A stretch of 64,000 bases of DNA, from contig JAJOZX010008853.1 in NCBI GenBank assembly GCA_023014485.1, positions 1-64,000 of the forward strand, in the 5' to 3' direction. Below the pieces are notes generated by a model that saw only the letters and a list, made by a program, of their open reading frames with translations, did no database searches and was not told where the DNA came from. This stretch comes from Bathynomus jamesi (Eukaryota; Arthropoda; Malacostraca; Isopoda; Cirolanidae). How positions within the stretch are numbered: the first letter of the stretch is position 1; the number at the start of each line of letters is the position of its first letter. Shown piece by piece: positions 30,069 through 42,100 of this stretch. A program made the position numbers and the translations under genes.

Positions 30069-33000
30069 ATGTTTAAGTTATGTCAGTGGAATTTGAGGGG
30101 CTTTCATAAAAGATACCCATTCCTTCAGACCTTGATAGGTGATCACAAACCTCTCTCTCTCCTGTTGAAATTTTTTTCGGATTTTGAGATTGTGGCAGCT
30201 AGAATTCACCTTGGGTCAGTGTCTTTTATTGTCTGTTCCATTTATCTACCTCCACATCTGAATCTTACAAGGCAGGAATTTGAGCGTGTTCTCTTGAAAG
30301 TGCCACAACCAGTCCTACTGATGGGAGATTTCAATAGCCATCATGTCTCCTGGGGTTCACATCATAGCTCTATTAAGGGTAATTTACTGGCACAACTGTT
30401 TACTGATCTAGATTTATATGTTCTGAACTCTCCAGTCCGAACTTATTGTGCTGAATTTAGGGGACATTTTTTCAAGTATTGACTTAACTGTTGCTTCTTT
30501 TGGTTTATTTCAGCAACTATCTTGGAATGTGTTACCAGACTTATATGACAGTGATCATTTCCCTATTATTCTTAGACACTTCTGAGGAGTTATTGGTTTT
30601 TAAAAGGCCAAAATGGAAGATAGGTAGTTCTTTATTAACCTTTGAAGACAATCTCTCTTCCTCCAGTTGATTTTTGTAGAAGTGCTAATGAAAATTGTTG
30701 TAATATAACAAACTCACTCATTGCTTGTGCATCTAAATATATTCCCCACTCTTCATCAACAGTGAACTTTAAATAGAGTAAATACTGGTGGAATGATATC
30801 TGTGCTGAAGCTCATATAGTTAAAAAGAGAGCACTTAGACTTTTTGTTGGTAATCCCATGCAAAAAACATTGGTCATCAATCAAAAACAAAAGCATTGGC
30901 TCTTAGGGTTGTCAGACTATCTAAGAGGAACTCAAGGAGGGATTTTGTACAGTCTATATCCTCAAATTCCACAGTGAGTGAGGTTTGGAATAAAATACAG
31001 CATTTTAGTGCCAACAGGGGATCTAGGGGTTCCTTGGTTTTAAAGTCTGAAAGTGTTTTATATGCTGATCCAGTTGACACTGCACAGATTTTAGGCAGCA
31101 GTTTTGCAAACACCAATAGCCTCTCCTTTCATGTTGAACCTTTTGTCTATCATGTGGTGGAATCCGAGTTTGTCCCTATTCATTTTGGATCAGGTGATAC
31201 TAACTACAACTCTCCATTTACCATATATGAACTGGAAAGAATTCTTAAGGATACTAAACTAACAGCTCCTGGTAGGGATAATATTGTATATCCTTTTCTA
31301 TCTAATATGACCCCACAAAATAAAGAAATTTTACTAAAGTTTTATAATTTTTTATGGTTACAAGATGTCTTCTCAGATTGCTGGAGAGAAAGTATTGTAA
31401 TTCCTCTGTATAAGCCAGGTAGACCTTCTACTGACTACATCTTTTAGGCCTATAGCATTAACAAGCTGTCTGTGTAAAGTCATGGAGAAAATGGTATCTT
31501 TTTGACTTATGAAATTTTTAGAAGAGAAGAATGTCTTGTCTCAGTTTCAGAGTAGGTTCAGGCATAGATTTTTAATGATGGACAGCCTTGTTCGATTCGA
31601 AAATGATGTAAGGGAGTCCTTTTTGAGAAATGAATAAGTCTTGACTGTGTTCCTTGATATTGAAAAGGCTTATGATACTGTCTGGCATCATGGTTTACTT
31701 CAAAAACTGTAAAAACCTGGGTTAAAAGGCCATCTCCCAACATTTATCCAAAATTTTATTTCTCACTGCCGTATTAGAGTTTTAGTTGGAAATCACATTT
31801 CCAATAACTTTAATGTTGAAATTGGCCTCCCACAGGGAAGTATCCTAAGTCCGACACTATTTTCCCTGATGATCAATGATTTATTTGAAGGAATCAATGA
31901 CAGTGTCAGTTATTCCATGTATGTTGATGACTGTGCCTTGTGGGTGGTTGGGGATAATTTGAATTTTCTGACATATGTGATGCAAGGTGTCCTAAATCAT
32001 ATTAGTGAATGGTCAGAGGAATGGGGCTTAAAATTTTCATCTTCCAAATCAAAATGTATGATTTTCTCAGAGAGACCATGGAGGAATGATGACTTAACAT
32101 TATATTTATCAGGCAACCCTGTTCAGTGTGTTTCAAGTTATCGGTATCTGGGAATAGTTTTGGATCAGGGTTTGACTTGGTCTAAAGCATATTCAATACC
32201 TGAAGGAAGCTTGTGAGAAAACTATTTCTATATTAAAATTTTTTCTAATTCAGTTTGGGGTTCAAGTAGATTAACTTTGTTGATGATGTATAAATCCTTG
32301 ATATGTAGTAAATTAGACTATGGGTGTTTTTTGTACCATAGTTGTTCCAAAACAGTATAAATGTATTAGACTGGCTTTGGGAGCTCTGAAATGCACAAGA
32401 GTTGATTATTTAGAAGCTGCAGCAAACATTATGACCTTGCATCATCGAAGGAAATGGTTAGGTGATAGGTATGCTACTAAAATGTTAAATTTTGATTCAC
32501 ATCCAATTAAAATTGTATTAATAGATTTTATAATTTTCAATTTTATAGACTTCACCCATACCCAATACCTTTTAGTGGCTGGATCAAGGATTTTATTCAC
32601 CAAGTGGGTTTAACTTTTGATTTGATAGCATCTCAGCAAAGTTCCTATTTAATTTATCACCCTGTAACAGCGAGTTTTGACTTTTCTATTCATACCACTA
32701 AAAACAAATTGGCTTTTGTAAATATGCTCCAAAGAGGTTTTCTGGAAAGAATAGAAACTTACAAAGAAAGAGGATACTCGCCTGTATATACTGATGGATC
32801 TAAATCAGAAAGTGGCACTGGATGTGCATTTCTTTGGGATGAGGTGATTAATGGTTTTTGCCTTCCAGAGCACTGTTCTATATTTACTGCAGAATTGTAT
32901 GCTATACTACAGGCTTTAATGTATATTTTTCACAACTCAGACCTTAAGTTTGTTGTATGTTCTGACTCCCTTTCTTCCCTGAAAGCTATACAGTCCTCTT

Positions 33001-33324
33001 CTGGGCATCATATAATCATTCAGATTATTGAATGTCAATCAGTATAATCTTGATGGTGTCTTTTTATGGACTCCTGGTCATGTTGGTATCCATGGGAATG
33101 ATACTGTTGATGAAGCAGCACACATGGCTTGTAGTCTTGATGAAGTTCAGACCATCCCTTATTCTGTTGATAAATTTATGAAGCCCGTTTCACATTTCAT
33201 TCTATCTGAGTGGCAACAAGAATGGTCCCGATGCAATGGACTCCTTCCTCAGATGGAACCTGTCCTTTGGAAAAGGATACCAGAAAAGAATCGCAGGAGT
33301 GATGTCATATTAAACCAGGCTTAG
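30069..33324 (+). pseudogene. LINE ORF2: endonuclease, RT, RNase H
   Basis: Pieces in order: 30069-30480, apurinic-type endonuclease (LCQWNLRGF, VLLMGDFNSHHVSWGS), with the C-terminal part degraded. 30896-31447, RT palm start (APGRDNIVYPFLSNM). 31450-31860, RPIALTSCLCKVMEKM-like, FLDIEKAYDTVWHHGL and GLPQGSILSPTLF across several stops. 31869-32216, MYVDDCALWVV with the Y-V-DD active site and YLGIVLDQGLTW. 32604-33047, RNase H (YTDGSKSESGTGCAFLW, CSDSLSSLKAIQ), continuing in 33028-33324 (LWTPGHVGIHGNDTVDEAA). All catalytic motifs are still recognisable but the ORF is in at least six frames. Confidence 0.85.
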
Positions 33325-33829
33325 GTTGAATTGCTAAGCAACTATATTTAAAAGGTGTGGTACTTGTAATGTTCAACTCACCCCAGAACATGCAATCATT
33401 CATTGCCCAACTTATAATTTTCTTAGAACTGATATGATTACCTATTGTAATGGCAAAGGAATTTGTTTTTCTTATGAAAGTGTTTTGGGAAATGCATTTC
33501 CATCATCCCTACTTCTGACTTTCTTAATGAAAGCCAATTTATCTAACCTGATCTAGGTGATTATCGTTTGATAGGCCTTTTGTAGTAGCTATAGTATTAC
33601 TCATTTACTAACAGGTTCCTTTTTCTTTTCCATCCTGTGTTGTAGAGTGGAACCCTACAACTTAAGTGGTAGAGGTCTTTTTTCATTTCCTTTTTAGTCT
33701 TGGTGCCAATAATCCAGTAGGGTTGCAGCATCTTAAACAGAAATAAAAAAAATAAAAAATAAATAAACTGTACAATAATGTGTGATAGTAGTAACACTAC
33801 TTATCCAAGGGAAGAAGGGCAAAGAAATT

Positions 33830-34840
33830 TGAGAAAAATTTGAAAGATTTCACAAACCAGAACCTACAGACAAAGCAATCCGTGAGCTGGTCAATAAATT
33901 TAAAAGAACAGGATCTGTTCATGATGAGGCAAGATCTAGACATCTAAGTACCTCTCAAGAAAATGTCAAATTGGTAAGAGATCCCTTTGAAACAAATCCT
34001 AGAATGTCAACTCACACAGCATCACATAGACTGACCATACCAAAACCGACTGTTCTAAGGATTTTAAAATCAATATTAAAAAAGAAAAATTGCCATATTT
34101 AAGTGCTACACAAGTTACACAAATGATTATCCAAGATGAGCCACCATGTGCACAGAATTGATTGAAAAAATTCATACAGAAAAATTATTAAACCACATGA
34201 GACAACATTCCACACATGTGGAGAGGATAATCAATATAATAAATGGGAGAGATATTCTCCTAAACTTAATGTTTGGTTGGGCATGACAAGATCGAAGATT
34301 TACAGACATTTTTTCTTTGCAGAAGCTACAGTAACAGGGCCAATTTATCTTGACATGCTTCAGCAGTTTCTTGAACCCCAGCTTCGCTCAGATGGCATTC
34401 TTGGCACTTGTCTTTTAACAAGATGGAGCTCCATGTCACTATGCAAACATCATTTGGGTGTACCTTGATGAGCTCTTACCAAATTGCTGGATTGAATGTG
34501 GTAGAAACAGGCCCTGGGCAGCACAATCTCCAGATTTAACACCATTAGACTTCTTTGCATGGGGCTTTATAAAGTCCAGTTTACAAAATGAGTGTGACAG
34601 ACCTGCAGGATCTGTGAACCCACATTGTCTCAGCAGTTGCTAAAATAACCCCAGAGATGTTTGAGAATGTGTTCCACTATGCAGTGGACAGATTTGAGAT
34701 TTGCAGACACTGATGGTGCTCATGTTGAATCTTAGACCTAAGTTTGATAAATAAATATGTATCTAATTAAGTTAGTATTTTAGAATAAAAATGTATTATT
34801 ATTTCAGCAAAATAGATGGGGGATTTTTGGACCACCATGT
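33830..34840 (+). pseudogene. Decayed rosa/DD41D-type transposon
   Basis: The HTH region near 33880-34080 reads RELVNKFKRTGSVHDEARSR and later KPTVLRILKS. The catalytic region at 34277-34643 has TVTGPIYLDMLQQFLEPQL and NRPWAAQSPDLTPLDFFAWG. The tail near 34640-34730 has ITPEMFENVFHYAVDRFEIC. Same family as the palindrome at 17303-18153 by the DLTPLDFFAWG and RFEICRDTDG blocks. The right terminus is TTTTTGGACCACCATGTA near 34840. Multiple stops; the left terminus is not located. Confidence 0.75.
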
Positions 34841-35133
34841 ATAATGAATAAGGTTTTAATTTAGTTTCAAAAGTGCTCTTCTTCCACAATGAGTGTAAGC
34901 ATTGTGTGTACTTTATCTCAGTAATATTTAGAGCAACATATTGGGTATGGTATATATACTATGCAACCAGAGCATATCCTTCACAAGCTGTTACCAACTG
35001 CAAATATTTTTAAATCAGAATCCAAATTTTTTTTACTTTTCACATTGGTAATATTTAATTAAAGGGGAAAACCAAAAAACCCCTGAACTTACAAAATTAA
35101 TTTCTCTTTCTTTTTTGCCGAGTGCCTAGCTAC

Positions 35134-36446
35134 CAGTGATGTAGGTCTCGAGATCGGTCTCGGTCTCGAGACCGATCTCGAGACCCAATTTGCAGATCTC
35201 TATCTCGATCTCCGCTATTTAGATCTCGGTCTCGACAGACGCGGTCTCGGTTTTTCTCCCTGAGACCTTTCGAGACCATAATGAAAAATACATGTTATTG
35301 GCATACTCATGATGGTGGCTTGGTTGAACAGACACAATTCAGAATGTTTATGAAAGTTTGTAAAAGTAAGGGACTCTAGGTATTCACTAATCAGTCACCC
35401 TGTTTTGAGTTGCCACGTTTGTCTTGCGGGAGAGTGTGGGTCTGGATTTTTTTTAGGTTCGCGCTACAAAAAAATTTGCCCCCACCCACCCCTGCCAGAT
35501 TAATTTTATTGAAAATGGAAACACTAAATAGAGAATTATATATATAAGTATATATTATAAGGCCACTTAGTGTTGCCAAACGGCGTGTCAACCTCTGTGG
35601 CGTGATAAAAACGATTATCCTCCCATCCAATATGTATTTGAAAAAATAAAATGCTTCACACAAAAATAATGCAAGAAATACAGCATAAAGAAAACAGTAC
35701 CGATAAATTCAAGAGTCAAACCAAAGTTCCGAGACTAATGGCAAAATATCAAAGCTATCGGTCCAAGCAGAAGAACGTTGAAACTGGGAAGATTTTGAAC
35801 CACAGGGAACAGTTGCGGCAGTACCTTTTAGAGATCGATGAATCTCATATTTTAGACAATTGCTCTCCAATAAAGTTTTGGCACCAGAAAAGGGATAAAT
35901 TCCCATCACTGGCCAATATTGCCATGACTGTTTTAACAGTGCCTGCCTCTAGTGCTCCAATTGAGCGTGTATTTAGCCATGGAGGCATAATAATGAGGCC
36001 CCACAGAAGTCGAACTTCAGCAGATCTTCTGAGCATGCTGATGTTCCTTAAGTGTAATGAGCACCTATCATGCTTTAAATAAATACACAAGTCAAACTGG
36101 GTAGTAGGTACGTTCATTAAACCTTCTGTAACAGATATAAAAAGTAAATAAATAAAAAGTACGTGTATATATATATTCATTTGTTAATTTATAGGCTACA
36201 CTTTTTGCATTCAACACACTACATCTGAGAAAGTAGTTATTAGTTTATTAATATACTTAACATAGTCTAATTTCCATAGTAGTGTAAAACAAATTGAAAA
36301 GGCATGAACTTGGTCTCGATCTCGGTCTCGAATTTTAAGGGTCTCGATCTCGGAAGGTAGATCTCGATCTCGAACCTTTGATCTCGGTCTCGATCTTGGT
36401 CTCATAGGATCAGGTCTCGGACTTGGTGGTCTCGACTACATCACTG
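35134..36446 (+). mobile_element. hAT with CAGTGATGTAG ends and TCTCGA arrays
   Basis: 1313 bp, ends CAGTGATGTAG and CTACATCACTG, and a perfect 8-bp target duplication CTAGCTAC (35126-35133, 36447-36454). Both subterminal regions (35140-35290 and 36310-36435) are dense arrays of GGTCTCGA/GATCTCGG hexamer-type repeats in both orientations. Encodes only the transposase C-terminus (35651-36082). Confidence 0.93.
35651..36082 (+). CDS. hAT dimerisation domain, truncated transposase
   Basis: 143 aa. The C-terminal half is the hAT dimerisation domain: FWHQKRDKFPSLANIAM, LTVPASSAPIERVFSHGG (the ERVFS motif with the third catalytic Glu) and HRSRTSADLLSMLMFLKCN. The N-terminal DNA-binding domain and the first two Asp are missing, so it is not a transposase by itself. 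The ATG at 35651 is simply the first in frame. The ORF is intact. Confidence 0.82.
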   Translation: MLHTKIMQEIQHKENSTDKFKSQTKVPRLMAKYQSYRSKQKNVETGKILNHREQLRQYLLEIDESHILDNCSPIKFWHQKRDKFPSLANIAMTVLTVPASSAPIERVFSHGGIIMRPHRSRTSADLLSMLMFLKCNEHLSCFK

Positions 36447-36476
36447 CTAGCTACATACACTCAAATGTCTTAATTC

Positions 36477-37452
36477 CAGGGCTGTGGAGTCAGAGTCATG
36501 GAGTCAGGCAATTTTGAGTGGAGTCGGAGTCGGAAGTGCATAGTTGGATGGAGTCGGAGTCGGTGCAAATCCTTCAATTATAACCATAGCAGCATTTTAT
36601 GAATAAAATAGATTTAACCTAATGTTTTAATATATAAATAATATATAATATATAAATATATAAATATAAATAATATATAAATATAGTTGCTTATAATTAA
36701 TAAGGATTATAATTAATTAATTAACATAATTAATAAGGAAATTTAAAAATTTTGTACTAGCAACCCTAAATCTTTTTCAGATTTCGATAATTTTGATAAG
36801 AAGATTTGAAAGAAGATTTAATGGAAGCGATCCTTTTTTTAAAAAAATTCAGTTTACGGATGTTTATAATACAAAAACATCTTATTAATTTGCTAAACCA
36901 ATAATAATCTTATTTTGTTTAAGCTTCAATCAGTTTGTATTTTGGGATTTATTGTAATTTTTGAATAAAAAGAAAAAAGCCATTAAGGCATGGGTTGGGG
37001 AACTTTTTTGGGTATTACCCAAAAATCTATTTGAGTAAAATGAAATTACCACAGACTTCAAAGTAAACAAAAACAAGCCAATTGCTCTTAAAATTGTTGC
37101 ATATGGTGTCTCTCATACCGCATGCATTACCCCCAAAAGTTTTAAATGTACCCCATTTGGGGTAATTTACCCCTGTTCGCCGACCACTGCATTAAGGCAT
37201 AGTTATAGCCACTAAGTACCCTGATGAGTCATGTGGTGGTGACGAAATGCCTTGTTTATGAATCTCCATTGGCCTAATAAAACTAATCGTAATCAATTTG
37301 GCCTTAACATTCCATCGGAGTCGGAGTCGTAATTATGCAAGTCAGATTTCTGGAGTCAGAGTCGTAATTATGCAAGTCAGATTTCTGGAGTCGGAGTGTT
37401 AAAATTTTTGGAGTCAGAGTCGGCAAATTTTATCACTGACTCCACAGCCCTG
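36477..37452. mobile_element. hAT MITE with CAGGGCTGTGGAGTC ends
   Basis: 976 bp with terminal repeats CAGGGCTGTGGAGTC and GACTCCACAGCCCTG and the 8-bp duplication CTTAATTC (36469-36476, 37453-37460). GGAGTCGGAGTCGG repeats extend inward from both ends. Non-coding, AT-rich middle. A smaller MITE sits inside it. Confidence 0.93.
36989..37189. mobile_element. Nested 201-bp hAT MITE
   Basis: Imperfect ends CATGGGTTGGGGAAC and GTTCGCCGACCACTG (CAGTGGTCGGCGAAC class) and an 8-bp duplication CATTAAGG (36981-36988, 37190-37197). Inserted in the larger hAT MITE. Confidence 0.85.
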
Positions 37453-37645
37453 CTTAATTCACAGACATCTTTTATGTAAGTGGTATTTCCTATTACCTAT
37501 TCTGGTTATAGTTTCTAAAAGAAACTGAAGATACATCATCGAGCAATATGAAATAATGGAAAACAAAATACAGTAGCAAAAAGAGGCACACTCACTTGTA
37601 TCAGATTACAAGAAAGTTGTAAAAATTATACAATACATGACCTAC

Positions 37646-37723
37646 CTTCAGTTATTTTATGCAAACGTAAGACATCTTCTGGTGTAATGACATCCTTTTT
37701 GAGCAACTCTTCTTCACTAGTAT
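37646..37723 (-). CDS. unc119: unc119 exon V (first one seen)
   Basis: 78 bp between TTTCAAG and GAAG|GTAGGT. Encodes TSEEELLKKDVITPEDVLRL, then HKITE, the UNC119 PEDVLxLxxIT block just before YLCSP. The one-base overhang G joins GG of exon W to make Gly. A short N-terminal exon of perhaps 20-30 residues, ending in phase 1, should lie at a higher coordinate; I did not find it up to 64000. Confidence 0.92.
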
Positions 37724-39152
37724 CTTGAAATGAAAAGAATGAATGCTAAATTCAGGTCTAGTTATCCCAACATAACTGTGTTTCAAGGATACAGTGGAAC
37801 TTGCATACATTTTCAGGTTACAAAGAGCCTAAGAACAATTATTGATTTCTTAGTAATAAAATGTAGCAATTGAGATATGCCTATAATCTTGGTGTGAATG
37901 TAGTACACTAAGTACTACAGTACACCAAATTTTCACGATACCTTGCTTAAATTCAATTTCCCTTTAACCATATTGGCATATCCTACAAGAGGTTTAGTTT
38001 AGCTGGATGAAGTAGTGATGTCAAAACAACAGTACAGTACCAAATACATCAATGGGCCAGTTTGCCATGTTCATCTTAAATATAGTTATCCTCTGCTTAA
38101 CCCCTTTTTGACATTAACAGTTTTGCTTAAAAATTTATTATGTAGTTCATACATTTGGGAACATATTCATATCATATAACAAAGTACGGTACTGTACGTG
38201 TTTTGCTATTATGAAATTTGGAGGAACACTAGTTTAAAAATTTGAAGCACTTTAATTCACAGCACTCTGCTACATAAACTTCACCACATTTCACCACCAA
38301 GCTTTGATATGCAGCCTTCTCATCTGTCTCTGGTGAGTGTTGTTACGAATTAAATAGGTACAGTGTACATATGTTTTTATTAATATGGTGTGTTTCATCA
38401 TACTGAAGTGTCTTTATACATATATCTGTAGGTTAATTTTACTTTTTGTAATGAAGTTTTAGGGCTTGCAAATTTTTCCCAGGAATGTAACTCGATTTAT
38501 ATTATACAAGTCTATGGGAAAATGAGTTTCATTTCACAAAAATTAGTTTAACATTTAATGTAGTAGATGCATTCCACAAAAGTACTGAGTATGTACTACA
38601 TATATACTGTACAAGGGGAGATTCTACTTAAATTTCTCTTTTTCAGGAAACTAAAATTTTTATCCTTTGTTATTAAATACACTTTTCACGCGGGTAATTC
38701 CATGACAAAATCAAATGAGAAAAATTTACATGCCCTGTTTTGATTTTCATGAAACATGATACATGACTCAGTACAGATAAAATATGAGTACACACACATT
38801 TCTATGACCTCTAATTATTCATGTGAAGCATCACACTCCCTTTTCAAGGTTATAACATCCTTGCTAATTAACATGGAAAAGTCTCGATATTTTGAAGCTC
38901 TCAAATAGAACTATCTTTCCTATTTTATGATTTTTAAAAATAAAACAAAAAAGTTAATAAAATTTTTCATCTTTGACCTGACCCGCACAAGGTCCTAAAA
39001 AATTCATGATGAGATCTCGCGTAGTTCCTCATGCATGCTAATGTAAAGTAATGGAGATTCATCCAGTGACAGGCATACTTGAAAACATTAGGTACAAGCG
39101 CAATTAAACTTGTGCAAGCATAAATAGATACCATATATACATACCTACAGTA
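37724..39152. other. unc119 upstream intron/flank, no feature seen
   Basis: 1.4 kb of AT-rich DNA. No exon with an ATG and phase-1 donor on the minus strand was found, and no terminal repeats. Confidence 0.45.
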
Positions 39153-42100
39153 TAGGGTGCATTAAACGCCCCATGATTTTCAAAACGTTGTTGGATTTTA
39201 ATGTCTATTCCCTCAAATGTTACACTTGTTGGTAGAAGTATGTATGCAAAAAATAAATCAAATCGGAGGTGGTCCTGGGTGGCCACCGGCCACTTTTATA
39301 TATTTAGTAGTGATGCACCGAATATTTGGCAAATATTCGGTATTACTTATAATACTAATATACAAATATTCGGTATTACTATACTTACATTGATTGAAAG
39401 TTGAAAATGTATAAAACACAACGCCAATGTCACTACTCCAACTTTGCTCGTTTCCACAAATTTGGCCTCGCTTTGCGGTCACATTCAACCACTTGAAGAA
39501 GATTTTGGAAGTGGTCTTCTCCTCTTGTAGCTGAGACAAAATCAGTTGTGAGCTTTACTGCTCTCTCCGCAGGGTCATTCACAACATTTAACCCATCCAC
39601 AATGGACTTGGCTGCCTTGAAGTGGTCATTGTTCTGCCAATTGTCAACATCCTCTGTTAGGAAGGTCATATCCAGGTGAAGAAGGTTCACCATAAACCAC
39701 GAGTCCTCGTTCACAAGATCAGCCAGGGTTGTCACTTCTGTAATTTTTGGAAATGACGGTTTGCCATATCCAGAACTGTAGCAGTGTTTTGGAGTGCTTG
39801 GCATTTCATCTGGTTGTATGGCCAGTAACACATCTGCAAAGGCACGACGCTCCTTTTGAGGTACTGCATTGCTGAACAGTGCCAAAACAACCAGTTCTGG
39901 GGTTAAATACCACAAATGTCTATCAAAGGCTTTCACAGCGCTGACTGAAATGATTGAGTTGACAGCTTTATAGTTGAGCAGAGTCTTGTATAAGCACAAA
40001 TCAAACCATGGGGCATTTGAAGCAGACTGACATATGAGCCACCAATCACAATAAATATAAACAACAAAAACAACAAACTCCTTCAGTTTTTCCTGTTGAT
40101 GTTGTGTTGTTACAGTTCCTCGAGGTAGTACAGAAATTTGCTCTTCAAGTAGGCATATTTTGATGGAATAAAGAATCTTTGACATCCACCTTGCTTTATG
40201 CATGGCCCCAGGTCTGTGGAGTGTTCCTTGTTTTGTGACATCATCATCGAGGACTACCTGGCAGAGTTGTGCCATTTCCTTGTAGTCTTCCCTACAGTAT
40301 GAAGCGCTTGTGCGGATTGTGCTTAAAACCTTGTTTTTGCAGGATAAAAGCAGTTGTTGTGCATCGTCATTGTACATTGAAATGTCAATTTTGGTTAAAC
40401 TTTCATCCTTTGCATGCGATATGCGTTCCCAATTCTTCTGGAATCTTTGGAACAAAGATGCTTCTGGAGACTTTGATGTCTCAATTTTGAGAGCGTCAAA
40501 CACATGATCCAGGATTACCTCTCCAACATGATGGCGACATGCACACCACAGAAGAGCATGGTCCAGTTTTGATTGAATGGTAACACAGGCAGCTGTAACG
40601 TGTCCAGTGTTTGATGCTGTTGTGTCAAAACATAAGTTGACAACTGACTGTTTGCACTTCCATGAATGTAGAAACGTGTAAGTGTGCTCGGCAATGATGT
40701 CACCTGATGACATATCACTTCCACGAGGATATCTAGCCACTCCCAGTAGCTTTACATCAGTGGCATTCCCAACCAACACTGGCAATCTTTCTTCCTTGCC
40801 ATTCTTGTTTGTGAGCGTATGCATCTGCTTGCCATCCCAGTGAAGTGTTGCAGCTGTTGGGACGATCCAATTTTCTCGAATATCTTTGGCGATAGCACTT
40901 GTTATTGATTGTCGAGCCTTATCAGCAGTTGTTGAATACGACTTGGCCACACGACGTGGATCACCTCCTGCCTCTTGAATTACAGCTTCGGTGAGCACAG
41001 CCTGTTGAACAGGAGTTATGTTTAGTTGAGTAGCAACAGACACGACTGAAGGCCTTTTCAGAATATCATGAGGAATAAAGGCAGACGTACCTGCATATGT
41101 TGATCTGTGGTGACTACGCTTCCTTTGAAGCTCTGGAATCGCCTCTTCTTCAGTTTCTTCCAAGCTATCTGCAGAGGCACTATCATCAGAGCATACAGAA
41201 CTTTTCATCTCTTGTACACTGGATGATTCATGACGTTCTCGTCTTGAAGCTTCCGCTAAGATGCGTTTTCCTTTTCTACGACCTTTATCAGCTTTCTTCT
41301 TGTCAACACTACCAAATGAGGCTACTCTGTCAGATTTCATTGACTCTAAAAATGCTCTATCTTCCTCATTCTTAATGTTTGTCATTGCATCTTTTGTCCA
41401 TACACCAAAGGTCTTATCAAGACGTTCATTCATGGATTGCAACTTAGCCAAAGTGTTTGGAGATTCTCTGCGAGAAACAGGTATTTGACGCAATTTGTTA
41501 TTGTCATTAAGAAGGTCAAGTATTAGTTTGCAGCATTGATGGTCTGAAAGCATAGGAATATTTGCTTTAGTGTAGAATGTTTTCAGCTGGATAAGGACTA
41601 TGCTGGCAGATTTCCATTTGAGTGGCTGTGTTTGTTTGCCTTCACATATTTCTTTCTGGATGTGCCACATCACGCATCGAAGAACCTGCCGGCAAGTTGG
41701 GAGGCGGACTCCTGTCAATGTACCATCTCCTTCTGTAAGAGCATTGCCAAGACCAAAAATGGCACTTGCTAATCTGGTCATCTTAGCTTCCATTGTTACA
41801 GCTTCCATTGTTTCTGAAAGACAATAAAGGATATTATTAGACTATAAGTGAAGTTTCGTTTATGGTACATGTTTTATGTAAATCACCCCTTTAGGGTGCA
41901 TCAAACGCCCTTAGGTTCTTGGATTTTAATATCTATTCTCTCAAATGTTATGTAAATCACCCCTTAGCAACTCTATATTAAAAGAAACAATGTAAGTAGT
42001 CAACTGGTTAGTAAATAAAAAAAATAGATATTTTTACATAGGGCAGCCCCCAAAAATTGCCGCGAAAATATAAAAGTGACCGGTGGCCACCCAGGACCAC

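Larger units (their letters stand above)
27263..33768 (+). mobile_element. I/jockey-type LINE with RNase H, broken
   Basis: A two-ORF non-LTR retrotransposon: ORF1 with Cys knuckles, then ORF2 with endonuclease, reverse transcriptase and RNase H, ending in an A-rich tail (33742-33768). The 5' limit is approximate. A mariner is inserted in ORF1. It fills much of the large unc119 intron in the opposite orientation to that gene. Confidence 0.85.
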
